From JAUIAI01 sp049680625 (GTDB taxonomy: Bacteria; Pseudomonadota; Gammaproteobacteria; Burkholderiales; Burkholderiaceae_E), in contig JBAUID010000182.1 of assembly GCA_049680625.1 (NCBI GenBank), forward strand, positions 62,001-126,000: a stretch of 64,000 nucleotides of DNA. The letters are read 5' to 3'. The translations under genes and the position numbers were made by a program. Each line of letters begins with the position of its first letter. The first letter of the stretch is position 1. This document shows positions 1 through 9,138 of the stretch, in pieces. The notes below the pieces were generated by a model that was not told the DNA's origin, made no database searches, and saw only the letters and a program-made list of their open reading frames with translations.

Positions 1-46
1 ATCCGGTGACTTTCCCGTTCTTTTGAACTTCAGGCATTGCGAACGA

Positions 47-1246
47 TTATTCGTATGCTTCGGAACCAATCGCTCCACTGTCTCGCAAATCGCCAATTTC
101 CTGTATCGAGTATCCCAACTCGGCCAGTAACTCGATGTTATGTTCGCCCAGCCGGGGGGCTCCACGGCCCGGTTCAGCTGGCGTCTTTTCGAATCGCGCG
201 GCCGGTCGGGCCTGGCGCAGCCGACCCGCGACCGGGTGATCAAGTTCAACCAGAATTTCACTGGCGAGCACTTGAGGATGTTTAATCACTTCACTACGCG
301 TCAGGGCCGGGGCGCAAGGCACGCCTTCCTTGCCAAAGACCTGAAGCCAGTAAGCAGTCGGTTTGCTTAGTAGCACTTCCTGGACAAGCGCAAGGCGCTC
401 GTTGACATGTTGATCACGCAAAGCCGGCGTAGTAAAGCGCACGTCGGTCAGAAGTTCGGGCATCGCAAATGCCCGCGACAATGCCGACCATTCTTTGTTA
501 CCCATTGTCGAAGCTGTCATGTAGCCATCCTGGGTTTCATAAATCAGGTCAATGAAACTGGCGGCTTTTTGCGCTGCTACGGTTTTATCGGGGAAGGTGT
601 AAGCACCCATATCAGATGCCCACAAAAAATTAATAACAGAGTCCAGCATGGACAGCCTCACGTGCTGCCCCTCGCCGCTTCTGGCTCGGGCTAGCAACGC
701 CGCCGTGACCGCCTGCGCCGTGACCACGGAGGTCAGCTTGTCCGGCAAAATAGTTCGCACCAGGCGCGGCCTTTCCGAGTCTGATCCAGCCTGGATTGTT
801 GTCAACCCCGACATCGCCTGGATAATCGGATCGTAAACCGGTTCACCAGCCAGCGGACCATTCTCGCCGAAGCCGGAAATCGATACATAGATAATGTCTG
901 GCGCCACCGTTCGAATATCTGCCTCGCCAATTCCAAGCCGCTCCACGACCCCCGGCCTGAAATTCTGAATAAACACGTCAGCCGTTGCAGCGAGCTTGCG
1001 CAGCACTTCCTTACCCTGGGCATCTTTCAAATTCACCGTAACCGACCGTTTCGATCGATTGATATTAAGAAAATGTGCCGGCATATCGCCGCTGCGATTT
1101 CCCAGTGAACGCGTATGGTCGCCAACGCCCGGGACTTCGACTTTCACAACGTCGGCGCCCTGGTCACCCAGGATAGAAGTTGCCCAGGGGCCGGACAACA
1201 TCGATGTCAGATCAATAATGCGATATTCGGAAAGAGGTCCTGCCAT
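47..1246 (-). CDS. CaiB/BaiF family (class III) CoA-transferase
   Basis: A 399-residue protein of the class III CoA-transferase family, which moves CoA between carboxylic acids through an aspartyl-CoA thioester in the cytoplasm. The N-terminal Rossmann-like half has the family patterns LSGPWATSILGDQGADVVKVE and FIQNFRPGVVERLGIG. The likely catalytic Asp is D139 in VYDPIIQAMSGL. Length is normal for the family. The substrate cannot be read from sequence. The gene stands alone at the left edge, divergent from cardiolipin synthase, with about 85 bases between them for both promoters. The ATG at 1246 has only a weak upstream purine stretch. A second member of the family, at 41710, lies in a clearer pathway context. 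The family call is secure; the substrate is unknown. Confidence 0.9.
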   Translation of the reverse strand: MAGPLSEYRIIDLTSMLSGPWATSILGDQGADVVKVEVPGVGDHTRSLGNRSGDMPAHFLNINRSKRSVTVNLKDAQGKEVLRKLAATADVFIQNFRPGVVERLGIGEADIRTVAPDIIYVSISGFGENGPLAGEPVYDPIIQAMSGLTTIQAGSDSERPRLVRTILPDKLTSVVTAQAVTAALLARARSGEGQHVRLSMLDSVINFLWASDMGAYTFPDKTVAAQKAASFIDLIYETQDGYMTASTMGNKEWSALSRAFAMPELLTDVRFTTPALRDQHVNERLALVQEVLLSKPTAYWLQVFGKEGVPCAPALTRSEVIKHPQVLASEILVELDHPVAGRLRQARPAARFEKTPAEPGRGAPRLGEHNIELLAELGYSIQEIGDLRDSGAIGSEAYE

Positions 1247-1331
1247 GATGGAATTTTCGCCGTAGTCGAGAATGTAAATCGTTTGAATTCAATCGAATCA
1301 TAGCCTAGCCAATTCAGGTACATTTTGAGAG

Positions 1332-2873
1332 ATGTCGCTAAATGAAGCTCTTACAGACTGGGCACCTGGTCTGGCCGCCGTTGTCGACCGATTCTCAGTC
1401 GTACTTTCGCTGATACCCGGGCCTGTATGGGCCGGCGTTTATGCGTTGTGGTTCGTCGGATCGATCGTGTTTTTGCTGATGCAGCAACGCGCACCAACCG
1501 CCACGCTGGCATGGATATTTGGTTTTATCAGTCTGCCCGTAGTCAGCGCATTTGTTTACTTTTTGTTTGGGCCACGCAAACTCAAACGAAGGAAGCTGCG
1601 CCGGGCGCTGGCCAGGCGGATGGCCGAACAAGCCATTCCCGATCACGTGGTCGCTGAACCATCGGCGTTTGTCGACGAGTCCGAGTTTTCGGATCTTGCG
1701 CAGGTGGCCATATCACGCGGTGACCCTAGCCCGAGTCGGGCTATATCAGTACAACTGTACGACAATGGTGACGCAACTTATGCTGCCATTGAGCGCGCAA
1801 TGAATGAAGCGACTGTTCATATTCATCTTGAATACTACATATTCGAACCCGATGAGATCGGGTCCCGCTGGCGTGAACTGCTGACCGATAAAGCCGCCAC
1901 CGGCGTTGAAGTCCGGATACTGCTCGATGCACTCGGCTCACAGGGCTGCTCACCTGACTGGTGGAAACCACTGACCGCCGCAGGCGGCCAAGTCAGGTAC
2001 TTCAACCCGCCCCGCCTGTTCAAACCGCGGCCTGGCAGGCTGAATTTCCGAACCCACAGGAAAATCGCCATTGTTGATGGCAGGGTGGGCTTTACAGGCG
2101 GTATCAACATCTGCCGTGACAACTCGCAACAGCAGTGTGGCCCAAATGCGTGGCGAGACACCCATTTGCGGGTTGATGGCGCACCAACTGCTCACCTGCA
2201 AACTGTCTTCCTTGAAGACTGGGTATTTGCAGCTGAACGGGATACGACCTGGCTCATCACCAACCGGGACATGGCGGACCTGCCTCCTGATGTTGACCGT
2301 TGGTTCCCCAGTTTCCCGACCAGTACCGGACCATGGGTACAAATAGTCGACTCCGGCCCGGATGAACCCAGCGCGGATATTCATCGCTTCTTTTTTACCG
2401 CAATTACGCGGGCCAAAAAACGGATATGGATAACAACACCATATTTTGTTCCGGACGAACCAATTCTGACGGCACTGAGTACCGCAGCCGCCCGGGGGCT
2501 GGACGTGCGCCTGCTGATCCCGTACGAAGGTGACTCACGATTTGTCACCGCTGCCGCGTCAACCTTTGCGACCCAGATTGCCAAAGAAGGAACTCAAGTC
2601 TGGACGTTCGGGCCGGGCATGAACCATGCAAAAACCATGGTGATTGATGACGAGGTAGCCATCGTTGGGACAGCCAATATGGACAACCGCTCGTTTCGAC
2701 TGAACTTTGAAGTGGTGGCAGCGATTTATGACCGGTCGGCCAATGCAAGCCTGGCCGCAATGTTCGAGGCAGACCTCAATCGTGCGAAACGGCTGATTCC
2801 GGGTGAGAATGACGGAAACTTTGCCCAGCGCTTGCTTGCCAGCGGTGCCCGACTTTTCGCCCCCCTGCTATAG
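1332..2873 (+). CDS. cls: Cardiolipin synthase (phospholipase D family)
   Basis: A 513-residue inner-membrane enzyme that condenses phosphatidylglycerol to make cardiolipin. Two N-terminal membrane segments (about residues 30-50 and 58-80) are followed by a basic stretch and two PLD domains. Both HxKxxxxD motifs are complete: H242/K244/D249 in HRKIAIVDG and H432/K434/D439 in NHAKTMVIDD, each followed by the usual Gly and Asn residues. Length and the two-TM, two-HKD layout match bacterial ClsA-type proteins. It is monocistronic. Downstream, an inverted repeat (GCCGCCC at 2902-2908 with GGGCGGC at 2934-2940) could form a hairpin but has no T-run, so I do not call it a terminator. Confidence 0.93.
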   Translation: MSLNEALTDWAPGLAAVVDRFSVVLSLIPGPVWAGVYALWFVGSIVFLLMQQRAPTATLAWIFGFISLPVVSAFVYFLFGPRKLKRRKLRRALARRMAEQAIPDHVVAEPSAFVDESEFSDLAQVAISRGDPSPSRAISVQLYDNGDATYAAIERAMNEATVHIHLEYYIFEPDEIGSRWRELLTDKAATGVEVRILLDALGSQGCSPDWWKPLTAAGGQVRYFNPPRLFKPRPGRLNFRTHRKIAIVDGRVGFTGGINICRDNSQQQCGPNAWRDTHLRVDGAPTAHLQTVFLEDWVFAAERDTTWLITNRDMADLPPDVDRWFPSFPTSTGPWVQIVDSGPDEPSADIHRFFFTAITRAKKRIWITTPYFVPDEPILTALSTAAARGLDVRLLIPYEGDSRFVTAAASTFATQIAKEGTQVWTFGPGMNHAKTMVIDDEVAIVGTANMDNRSFRLNFEVVAAIYDRSANASLAAMFEADLNRAKRLIPGENDGNFAQRLLASGARLFAPLL

Positions 2874-3017
2874 CAGCGAACAGCCTGGATGGTGGCCTGA
2901 AGCCGCCCCGATTGTGTACACTCTGGCGACTCAGGGCGGCAAGCCAGCCCGAAGCAGCTGACGTTTCCCAAGTCAGAAATTCAACCAACCTCAGTCAACA
3001 AACAGCCGGAGAACAAC

Positions 3018-3806
3018 ATGCGAGAAAATACAATCCGAACCATCTGGGACAGCGGTAATCCGGTCATCAATGCCTGGTGCGGCATTCCCAGTGCAATCGC
3101 AACTGAAAACATGGCTCAGGCCGGCTGGGACTCTGTAACCTGCGATTTGCAGCACGGATTAATCGACTACCAAAGCACTGTTGCCATGCTGCAGGCAATT
3201 GCAACAACCCAATCGATTCCTTTGGTTCGAGTGCCGTGGAATGAGCCGGGCATTATTATGAAATGCCTGGACGCCGGCGCTCTTGGCGTTATCTGCCCGA
3301 TGGTCAATTCACGCGAAGAATGCGAAGCATTTGTTGGTGCCTGTCGCTATGCACCTGACGGCTACCGTTCATTCGGGCCAACCCGTGCGCTATGGACGCA
3401 TGGAGCGGACTACGCGAAAGGAGCCAATAAGGCTGTTGTGACTATGGCGATGATCGAGACGCAAAAGGCGGTAGACAACCTTGACGATATCCTGAGCACC
3501 CCGCAACTTGACGCAATTTATATCGGGCCGGCCGATCTGGGCTTGTCACTGGGTGGCGAACCCAAGGGGGACCAGACGGATCCAAAAATTGTTGAAGCGA
3601 TTCAACATATCCTGGCATCAGCCAAGAAGCACAAAATTCGCGCCGGCATTCATTGTTCGAGCACAGCCTATGCTAAAAAAGCCATCGACTGGGGTTTCGA
3701 ATTTGTGACGGTTATGGCCGACAACCTGCTTCTGAATACGGCTGCCAAGGCAACTGTCAACGAAATGAAAGGCACCACCAGCAGCGGATCAACCAGTTCT
3801 TACTGA
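3018..3806 (+). CDS. HpcH/HpaI family aldolase (class II, 2-oxo acid)
   Basis: A 262-residue metal-dependent aldolase of the HpcH/HpaI family, which reversibly cleaves 2-keto-hydroxy acids to pyruvate plus an aldehyde. Family residues are visible: the His in CDLQHGLIDY, the metal-binding Glu in AMIETQKAV and the Asp in IGPADLGLSLGG. The start is set by a good ribosome site (GGAGAACAAC then ATG). The C-terminal tail is Ser/Gly/Thr-rich (GTTSSGSTSS), unusual but short. The glycine amidinotransferase-like gene follows 39 bases later on the same strand, so the two are probably co-transcribed. The true substrate aldehyde is not evident. Confidence 0.88.
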   Translation: MRENTIRTIWDSGNPVINAWCGIPSAIATENMAQAGWDSVTCDLQHGLIDYQSTVAMLQAIATTQSIPLVRVPWNEPGIIMKCLDAGALGVICPMVNSREECEAFVGACRYAPDGYRSFGPTRALWTHGADYAKGANKAVVTMAMIETQKAVDNLDDILSTPQLDAIYIGPADLGLSLGGEPKGDQTDPKIVEAIQHILASAKKHKIRAGIHCSSTAYAKKAIDWGFEFVTVMADNLLLNTAAKATVNEMKGTTSSGSTSSY

Positions 3807-3845
3807 TTTCACTTTGCTGACGAAGAACGCTCAAGCGACACATCT

Positions 3846-4991
3846 ATGAACAATGAGAAAAAATCTTTTGTCAGCTCCTGGAATGATTTTGATCCGCTAA
3901 GACACGTCATCGTCGGTCGTGCTGACTTCACCTGCATTCCACCTTCTGAACCGGCAACAGAGGCCAAGGTGCCCCAAGACAGTGATATGCGCGGCATGTG
4001 GGGGCCGCGCCCGACACCAACTGTCGAGAAAGCAAACCAGCAACTCGACTCGCTGGTATCAATACTTGAATCGCGCGGCGTTCGGGTAGATCGACCAGAG
4101 CCATTGCAATGGAATCAACCCGTAATTACGCCCGACTTCAGAACCGACAGTCAGTTTGGCTGCATGCCACCGCGCGACGTGTTGCTCACGGTTGGAAAAG
4201 AAATCCTGGCGGCTCCCATGTCGTTTCGATGCCGCTACTTCGAGTATCTTGCTTATCACTCGTTGATGCAGCAGTATTTTGACGATGACCCAGAATTTCG
4301 CTGGGAACAAGCGCCACGGCCACGGCTGTCCAACGATTCTTATCAAGCCAACTACTTCGACGAAATTACGATTGAAGAGCGTCTGAGGCGCACAGCGGCC
4401 CTGGACTTTGTAACCACCGAGCACGAACCCTTGTTTGACGCAGCGGACATTCAACGCATGGGCAAAGACATCTTTTGTCAGCACGGGCTCACAACCAATC
4501 GCCGTGGAATGCAATGGTTACAGCGGCACTTTCCGGATCATCGAATTCATGCCGTCAATTTCCCTGGTGATCCGTATCCGATTCATATTGATGCGACTTT
4601 TGTCCCGTTGCGCCCCGGCCTGATTATCAATAATCCGAATCGACGCCTGCCAGAGAACCAGCGAAAAATTTTCGCGGCCAACGACTGGGAAATTGTCGAC
4701 GCGGCCAAACCAGCACACAGCTCTCCGCCCCCTTTGTGTTATTCAAGCGTATGGCTGTCAATGAACGTTCTGGTTCTGGATCACAAAACAGTAATAGCCG
4801 AAGCCAGTGAAGTCCACCAGTGTGAACAATTAGACAAACTAGGCTTCGAGGTTCTGCCAGTGCAATTTCGGGACGCTTATCCGTTTGGCGGCGGCATTCA
4901 TTGCGCCACGGCTGATGTGTGGCGCGAAGGCAGTTGCGAAGATTTATTCCCGGTACAAGTACCCGGAACCCAAGTCCAGCCCATGGGTTAA
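3846..4991 (+). CDS. Glycine amidinotransferase-like (AGAT family) enzyme
   Basis: A 381-residue member of the amidinotransferase superfamily, which transfers an amidino group from arginine to an amine acceptor through a Cys-amidino intermediate. The N-terminus (SSWNDFDPLRHVIVGRAD) and the C-terminal active-site segment GGGIHCATADVWREG, with nucleophile C353, are typical of glycine or scyllo-inosamine amidinotransferases. The segment YPIHIDATFVPLRPGL supplies the His/Asp pair. Length matches bacterial AGAT. It probably shares a transcript with the preceding aldolase. The acceptor could be glycine, another amino acid or a polyketide/toxin precursor; no biosynthetic cluster surrounds it, so I do not assign a pathway. 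Confidence 0.85.
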   Translation: MNNEKKSFVSSWNDFDPLRHVIVGRADFTCIPPSEPATEAKVPQDSDMRGMWGPRPTPTVEKANQQLDSLVSILESRGVRVDRPEPLQWNQPVITPDFRTDSQFGCMPPRDVLLTVGKEILAAPMSFRCRYFEYLAYHSLMQQYFDDDPEFRWEQAPRPRLSNDSYQANYFDEITIEERLRRTAALDFVTTEHEPLFDAADIQRMGKDIFCQHGLTTNRRGMQWLQRHFPDHRIHAVNFPGDPYPIHIDATFVPLRPGLIINNPNRRLPENQRKIFAANDWEIVDAAKPAHSSPPPLCYSSVWLSMNVLVLDHKTVIAEASEVHQCEQLDKLGFEVLPVQFRDAYPFGGGIHCATADVWREGSCEDLFPVQVPGTQVQPMG

Positions 4992-5036
4992 AACGGTTTG
5001 CTGGTTTAAGCTATAAATCAGAGAACAAACGACAGA

Positions 5037-7937
5037 CTAATACTCAAATGCGCCAACGTCGACCTGGCCTCCGCTTATTCGGCTTCCACCCTGAAAATCA
5101 ACACCGGAATTTGGGGTAACAGAGCAACTACCGCGGTTCAGGCCCACAGCCCCTGCGGTCAATTGAAAATCCGAAGATGACCCGTTAGTACGCGGATTGG
5201 CCCAACCTGCCTGACTGGTTGACACAGACTGAAGATTCCAACTCGAACTGCAATCAGACAAACGCGACGCATCACTGGTTAAGGCTACCGTGGTGCCTCG
5301 AATGTTTGATGCCTGCGGGTTTTTGTTAACAAAAATGTTGTGTCGATGTTCGACGTTTCTGAGGCAACCCAATCCATAATCCGTTGCGGTCAGGGCTGTA
5401 CCAGAAAACGTATGCACCAGGTTACTAGCAAAACGTACATTCTGGCTTGTTACCGTTGAACCAACACAGCTGACTGACAACCCACCCTCGGTGCTTACCT
5501 GGCCACTCGCGAAAATAGTATTGTTCAAGACATCAGTATCACCTGAGTTGTACATATGAACGCCACCGCCACCATTGTCTACGCACAAGTTGCCTTCGAT
5601 CAACGTCCGTTTCCGGTACCCATGATGGGCAAACTGATCCAGGACGATGCAATTGCCATCGTATGAAGCAACCCCGTTAGACGAGTTCGCGTCCGAGTCG
5701 CAGCCAGCTCGGGTTCGGGTGCCGTAGACTTTGTTACCCAATATGTAATTACTATAGCCATTGGCATCATCAGCGTAGCCGGCAGGATTATCCGGTTCAA
5801 AAATACTGATGCCGCTGGCGCAGTATGGGTGATAACCGGCCGCACCAGTTACCTCGTTGTTTTCTATCCTCAGATGAGTGCCTCGATTAGCCACGATACC
5901 GCCGCCGCCAACATAGCTGATCTGGTTTTTTCGGACAACCGCATGGTGGCTCCCGTACCCAACTGATACGCCAGATTCGAATCCGACCGCGTATTCGAAA
6001 GCCCCTTCGATCCGAAATCCTTCGACCCAGATATATGAAGAGTTCCGTATGTCAAACCCGCCGGAGTGATTGTGCCAATTGGCATTGTTCCGAATCACTG
6101 CGCGATGCTGATTCTCAGCCAGCAAGTGAACATAAGCCGGCCCACCACAGTTGCGATTGACCATCGCAATCGCATGGCCACCGTGACCAGGCTGGTTGCT
6201 GTCAGCACTGAAACCGAGACTGAAGGTACTGGTCAGGTATTGACCATCCAAAAAGATAACTGCATCTCCACCCTTGATTTGCGATGACGAGTTGTCGCAA
6301 ATTTTTCGGATCGTCGCGTTCACGTTGCCAGGGGAATTGCGGTTACCCGAAACACCGGATCCGGACGGTGATACAAAGTATCGAGAACCGGTAATCTGTG
6401 GATCGCTACTCTGAACCCCGCTGCTGCCACCAGTACCACCACCAGAATTGCCGCCTCCTGAGTTACCACCTCCTGAATTACCACCGCCTGTATTACCGCT
6501 ACCCGAACTGTCACTGCCATCACCACCAGGTACAAGCGACGTGTCGTCTAGCATCAGACTCGCACCGCTACTGTTCCAGACAGATAGCTGCACGCGAACG
6601 GCACTGGCCGGAATAGTCATACTGATATTTTGTTCAGACCATGACGAGGAGAACGACTGGGACAAGAGCTGGGTGTTGACTTCCGACCAACTCGCATCAA
6701 AAAACTTAACCAGCAAGCCAGCCCAGCCGCCGCCACCCGTTTTACCCCAGCCGGAGAAAACATAGTTAGACGACCCGGTCACATCAATGAAAATGCCACC
6801 ACCATTGTTGTTTGGTACAAGCACAGCATAATTACCGGATCGCGCACCGCCAGTGGCAGCATTAAAAGTTCCCCAGGACTGCCATTGAGATGTATTGCCG
6901 TTCTCAAAGCCACCGTCGGGTATCAAATTGCTGGCGCTGTTACCGCCACCACCGTTACTGCCACCACCACCGGAGTTACCACCACCCGTTAGCGAGATAT
7001 CGTCAATATAAGCATCACCCGTCGAGCCGTTCCACAGGGCAACCTGAATATTGGCCGCATTGGCCGGTGCTGTGCTGGTAATGGTTTGCTGGCCATATGA
7101 AGCGCCAAAACTGTCGGACTGTTGCGCCGCGCCTATCAGATTCCAGGTACTGTCAAAAAACCTCAACTGTAATCCGGCCCATCCGCTACCTGTGCGCTTG
7201 CCCCAGGCAGACCAGGTGTAAGTAGTGCCACCGGTTGCAGGCAGGTTTACACCGCCCCCGTTGTAAGCGGGAGAGGTCGCTGCCCAGCCACCCGAGCGGC
7301 TGTTGTTATCAACGGCGTAAAAATTACCCCAGGCCTGCCATCCCGTGACATTGCCACTTTCGAATCCGCGGTTTTGCAACAGATTGGTACCGCCGGTGTT
7401 ACCACCACCCGTATTGCCGCCGCCATTGCCATCAACAAGGGTTAACGAAACATCATCAAGGTACAAGGTGTTTCCCGATTGGTTCCACACTGCCACTTGA
7501 ACCCATGCCGCGGACGCAGGTGCCGTCGCGGTTACCGAGCGCTGCAGCCAGCCTGAGGCAAACGAATCAGGCCCATCCAGCTGGCCTAATTCGTTCCAGG
7601 AACTGTCAAAGAACTTGATGAACAAAACGGCAGAGCCACTGGTGCCACTGGTTCGCCCCCAACCGCTGAAAGCATAAGCAGCCCCGGGTGTCGCCGCCAG
7701 CGTAGCCCCGCCGCCGCTCCCACTATCGACAGCAACGCTGAAGCTTCCGCTGCGTGCATTGCCAGAACTAAGGTTGAACCCGCCCCAGGCCTGCCAAGGG
7801 GAAATATTGCCGCCCTCAAACCCTGGGTTGTCCAGCTCATTGGCAATTGCGCCAGTACAAGCTATAGACAGCATCAGTGCCAGCAAAGCACATCGTATAC
7901 GAAGCCATACTTCTAATGCGAATACCGGTGGTGACAT
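5037..7937 (-). CDS. Secreted right-handed beta-helix protein with three carbohydrate-binding-like repeats
   Basis: A large exported protein, 966 residues from the ATG at 7937, which I prefer to an upstream in-frame start because it places a signal peptide (hydrophobic ALLALMLSIACTGAIA) at the N-terminus. Three repeats of about 130 residues follow, each opening with a pattern like NPGFEGGNISPWQAWG and ending in a predicted edge strand such as YLDDVSL. These look like galactose-binding-fold or CBM jelly rolls. Gly/Asn/Ser linkers separate them. The C-terminal half has the spacing of a right-handed parallel beta-helix (repeated N-G-G and IxNN turns, for example LRIENNEVTG and TLIEGNLCVDNGG), as in polysaccharide lyases. 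It ends in VGAFEY, common in such proteins. The likely role is binding or cleaving an extracellular polysaccharide; the catalytic residues are not identified. Confidence 0.8.
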   Translation of the reverse strand: MSPPVFALEVWLRIRCALLALMLSIACTGAIANELDNPGFEGGNISPWQAWGGFNLSSGNARSGSFSVAVDSGSGGGATLAATPGAAYAFSGWGRTSGTSGSAVLFIKFFDSSWNELGQLDGPDSFASGWLQRSVTATAPASAAWVQVAVWNQSGNTLYLDDVSLTLVDGNGGGNTGGGNTGGTNLLQNRGFESGNVTGWQAWGNFYAVDNNSRSGGWAATSPAYNGGGVNLPATGGTTYTWSAWGKRTGSGWAGLQLRFFDSTWNLIGAAQQSDSFGASYGQQTITSTAPANAANIQVALWNGSTGDAYIDDISLTGGGNSGGGGSNGGGGNSASNLIPDGGFENGNTSQWQSWGTFNAATGGARSGNYAVLVPNNNGGGIFIDVTGSSNYVFSGWGKTGGGGWAGLLVKFFDASWSEVNTQLLSQSFSSSWSEQNISMTIPASAVRVQLSVWNSSGASLMLDDTSLVPGGDGSDSSGSGNTGGGNSGGGNSGGGNSGGGTGGSSGVQSSDPQITGSRYFVSPSGSGVSGNRNSPGNVNATIRKICDNSSSQIKGGDAVIFLDGQYLTSTFSLGFSADSNQPGHGGHAIAMVNRNCGGPAYVHLLAENQHRAVIRNNANWHNHSGGFDIRNSSYIWVEGFRIEGAFEYAVGFESGVSVGYGSHHAVVRKNQISYVGGGGIVANRGTHLRIENNEVTGAAGYHPYCASGISIFEPDNPAGYADDANGYSNYILGNKVYGTRTRAGCDSDANSSNGVASYDGNCIVLDQFAHHGYRKRTLIEGNLCVDNGGGGVHMYNSGDTDVLNNTIFASGQVSTEGGLSVSCVGSTVTSQNVRFASNLVHTFSGTALTATDYGLGCLRNVEHRHNIFVNKNPQASNIRGTTVALTSDASRLSDCSSSWNLQSVSTSQAGWANPRTNGSSSDFQLTAGAVGLNRGSCSVTPNSGVDFQGGSRISGGQVDVGAFEY
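6420..6525 (-). repeat. Low-complexity Gly/Ser/Asn linker-coding repeat
   Basis: Near-tandem 15-base units (variants of ACCACCTCCTGAATT on the plus strand) encode the GGGNS linker between the third binding-like repeat and the beta-helix of the secreted protein. It is an in-frame coding repeat, likely to vary in copy number, and not a CRISPR. Shorter Gly/Asn linkers occur around 6940-6990 and 7390-7435. Confidence 0.8.
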
Positions 7938-8218
7938 GATGAGGACGTAGTTTTGTCTGGTTGTCAGGAATCCCGAATAATATAGGTCGACACACCGCTG
8001 CAAACTGATTCATGCAATGTAGTGCAGGTTTTTGACAAATATCGGCACGATTGAAATTGATCGAAACAATTGTGACGAGCCAGTCATTAGTATCACGACC
8101 ATTGGAATATCTGGCGTTGGCATATTGTTGAATCAGTTAACAATCGCCAATCAGATTCAGCACAAGCAACGAGATAGCTTTTTTTTTAAGCTTTTCCGAT
8201 CGCGCTGCCCAGGATCCA

Positions 8219-9070
8219 TTAAGCCATTGTTATCCCTAAGGAGCCAAGCGTCGGCGAACTGACTTCTATCCGGTCTCCGGGAACAACCGGCCCAACGCCG
8301 GCGGGGGTTCCTGTCATGATGACATCACCGGGCAACAAGGTATAGAAAGCTGAGCACATTTCGATAAGCTGTGCAATATTGCGAATCAGTAATGAGGTGT
8401 CCGCGCGCTGCCTGACCTCACCATTAACTGTCAATTCAAATGCAATACAGGTTGGGTCAGCAATATCATCCGCGGTAACCAGCCAGGGGCCAAGAACAGC
8501 AAACCCATCACATGACTTACGCATTGATCGGTGTTGTGTTCCCCGAACGGTCATATCCAGAGCCAATGAATATCCCGCGATAAATTCCATCGCCTGCCCA
8601 GCGGTGACTTTTGACGCAGCTTTTCCAATGATTACTGCAATCTCCCCCTCGTGATCTACCCGCTCTTCAGGAAACGGAATTCGAACAACGGACTCGGGGC
8701 CAGTCAGCGCGGAGCAAGCTTTCAAAAAGCAGCCAATTTCGTCGATTTTGTGAACAACGTTACCGCGATTAATTTGATGGTCTTGTTCTGCCTCGTGTAA
8801 ATGGGCGTGATAATTCACAGGTGCACCAATAATTTTTGTTGGTGCTGCCACTGGGGAAAACAAGGTGAGATGATGTATTGGGTGACGCGGCGCTTTAGGC
8901 AATAACAGCTTTATTCTGTACAGGATTTCTTCAAGATGAAGGATCACGGGGTCACCCTGGGGCGGCACCCAGCGATAGTCTGGCAAGACGTCGAGCGCCT
9001 CAGATACATCAGCAATCTGGTCAGCGAATACGACGCCCAGACGATCGGTATTGAATCGGCACAACTTCAC
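8219..9070 (-). CDS. Fumarylacetoacetate hydrolase (FAH) family protein
   Basis: A 283-residue FAH-superfamily enzyme, a group that hydrolyses or decarboxylates 2-oxo/diketo acids using a bound Mg or Ca ion. Metal-site patterns are present: VDHEGEIAVIIG with two acidic residues, GYSLALDMTVRG with the Asp, and the C-terminal GDVIMTGTPAGVGPV. The N-terminal MKLCRFNTDRLGVV domain is typical of the longer bacterial subgroup (acylpyruvase or 2-keto-4-pentenoate-type). The next gene on the same strand, a sulfatase, starts 1.6 kb upstream and ends about 70 bases before it, so the two may share an operon. The substrate is unknown. Confidence 0.88.
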   Translation of the reverse strand: MKLCRFNTDRLGVVFADQIADVSEALDVLPDYRWVPPQGDPVILHLEEILYRIKLLLPKAPRHPIHHLTLFSPVAAPTKIIGAPVNYHAHLHEAEQDHQINRGNVVHKIDEIGCFLKACSALTGPESVVRIPFPEERVDHEGEIAVIIGKAASKVTAGQAMEFIAGYSLALDMTVRGTQHRSMRKSCDGFAVLGPWLVTADDIADPTCIAFELTVNGEVRQRADTSLLIRNIAQLIEMCSAFYTLLPGDVIMTGTPAGVGPVVPGDRIEVSSPTLGSLGITMA

Positions 9071-9138
9071 GATACATTCCTTGTTGGTTAGTGTTGCCTG
9101 GTTGCCTTAACTGCTGGCAAGCCACCTTAGCCACGCAA

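Noticed and set aside
2902..2940. GC-rich inverted repeat after cardiolipin synthase as terminator
   Set aside because: The loop is 25 bases long and no T-run follows on either strand.
6420..6525. CRISPR-like short repeats
   Set aside because: They are in-frame codons for a Gly/Asn/Ser linker of the secreted protein, with no spacer structure and no cas genes.
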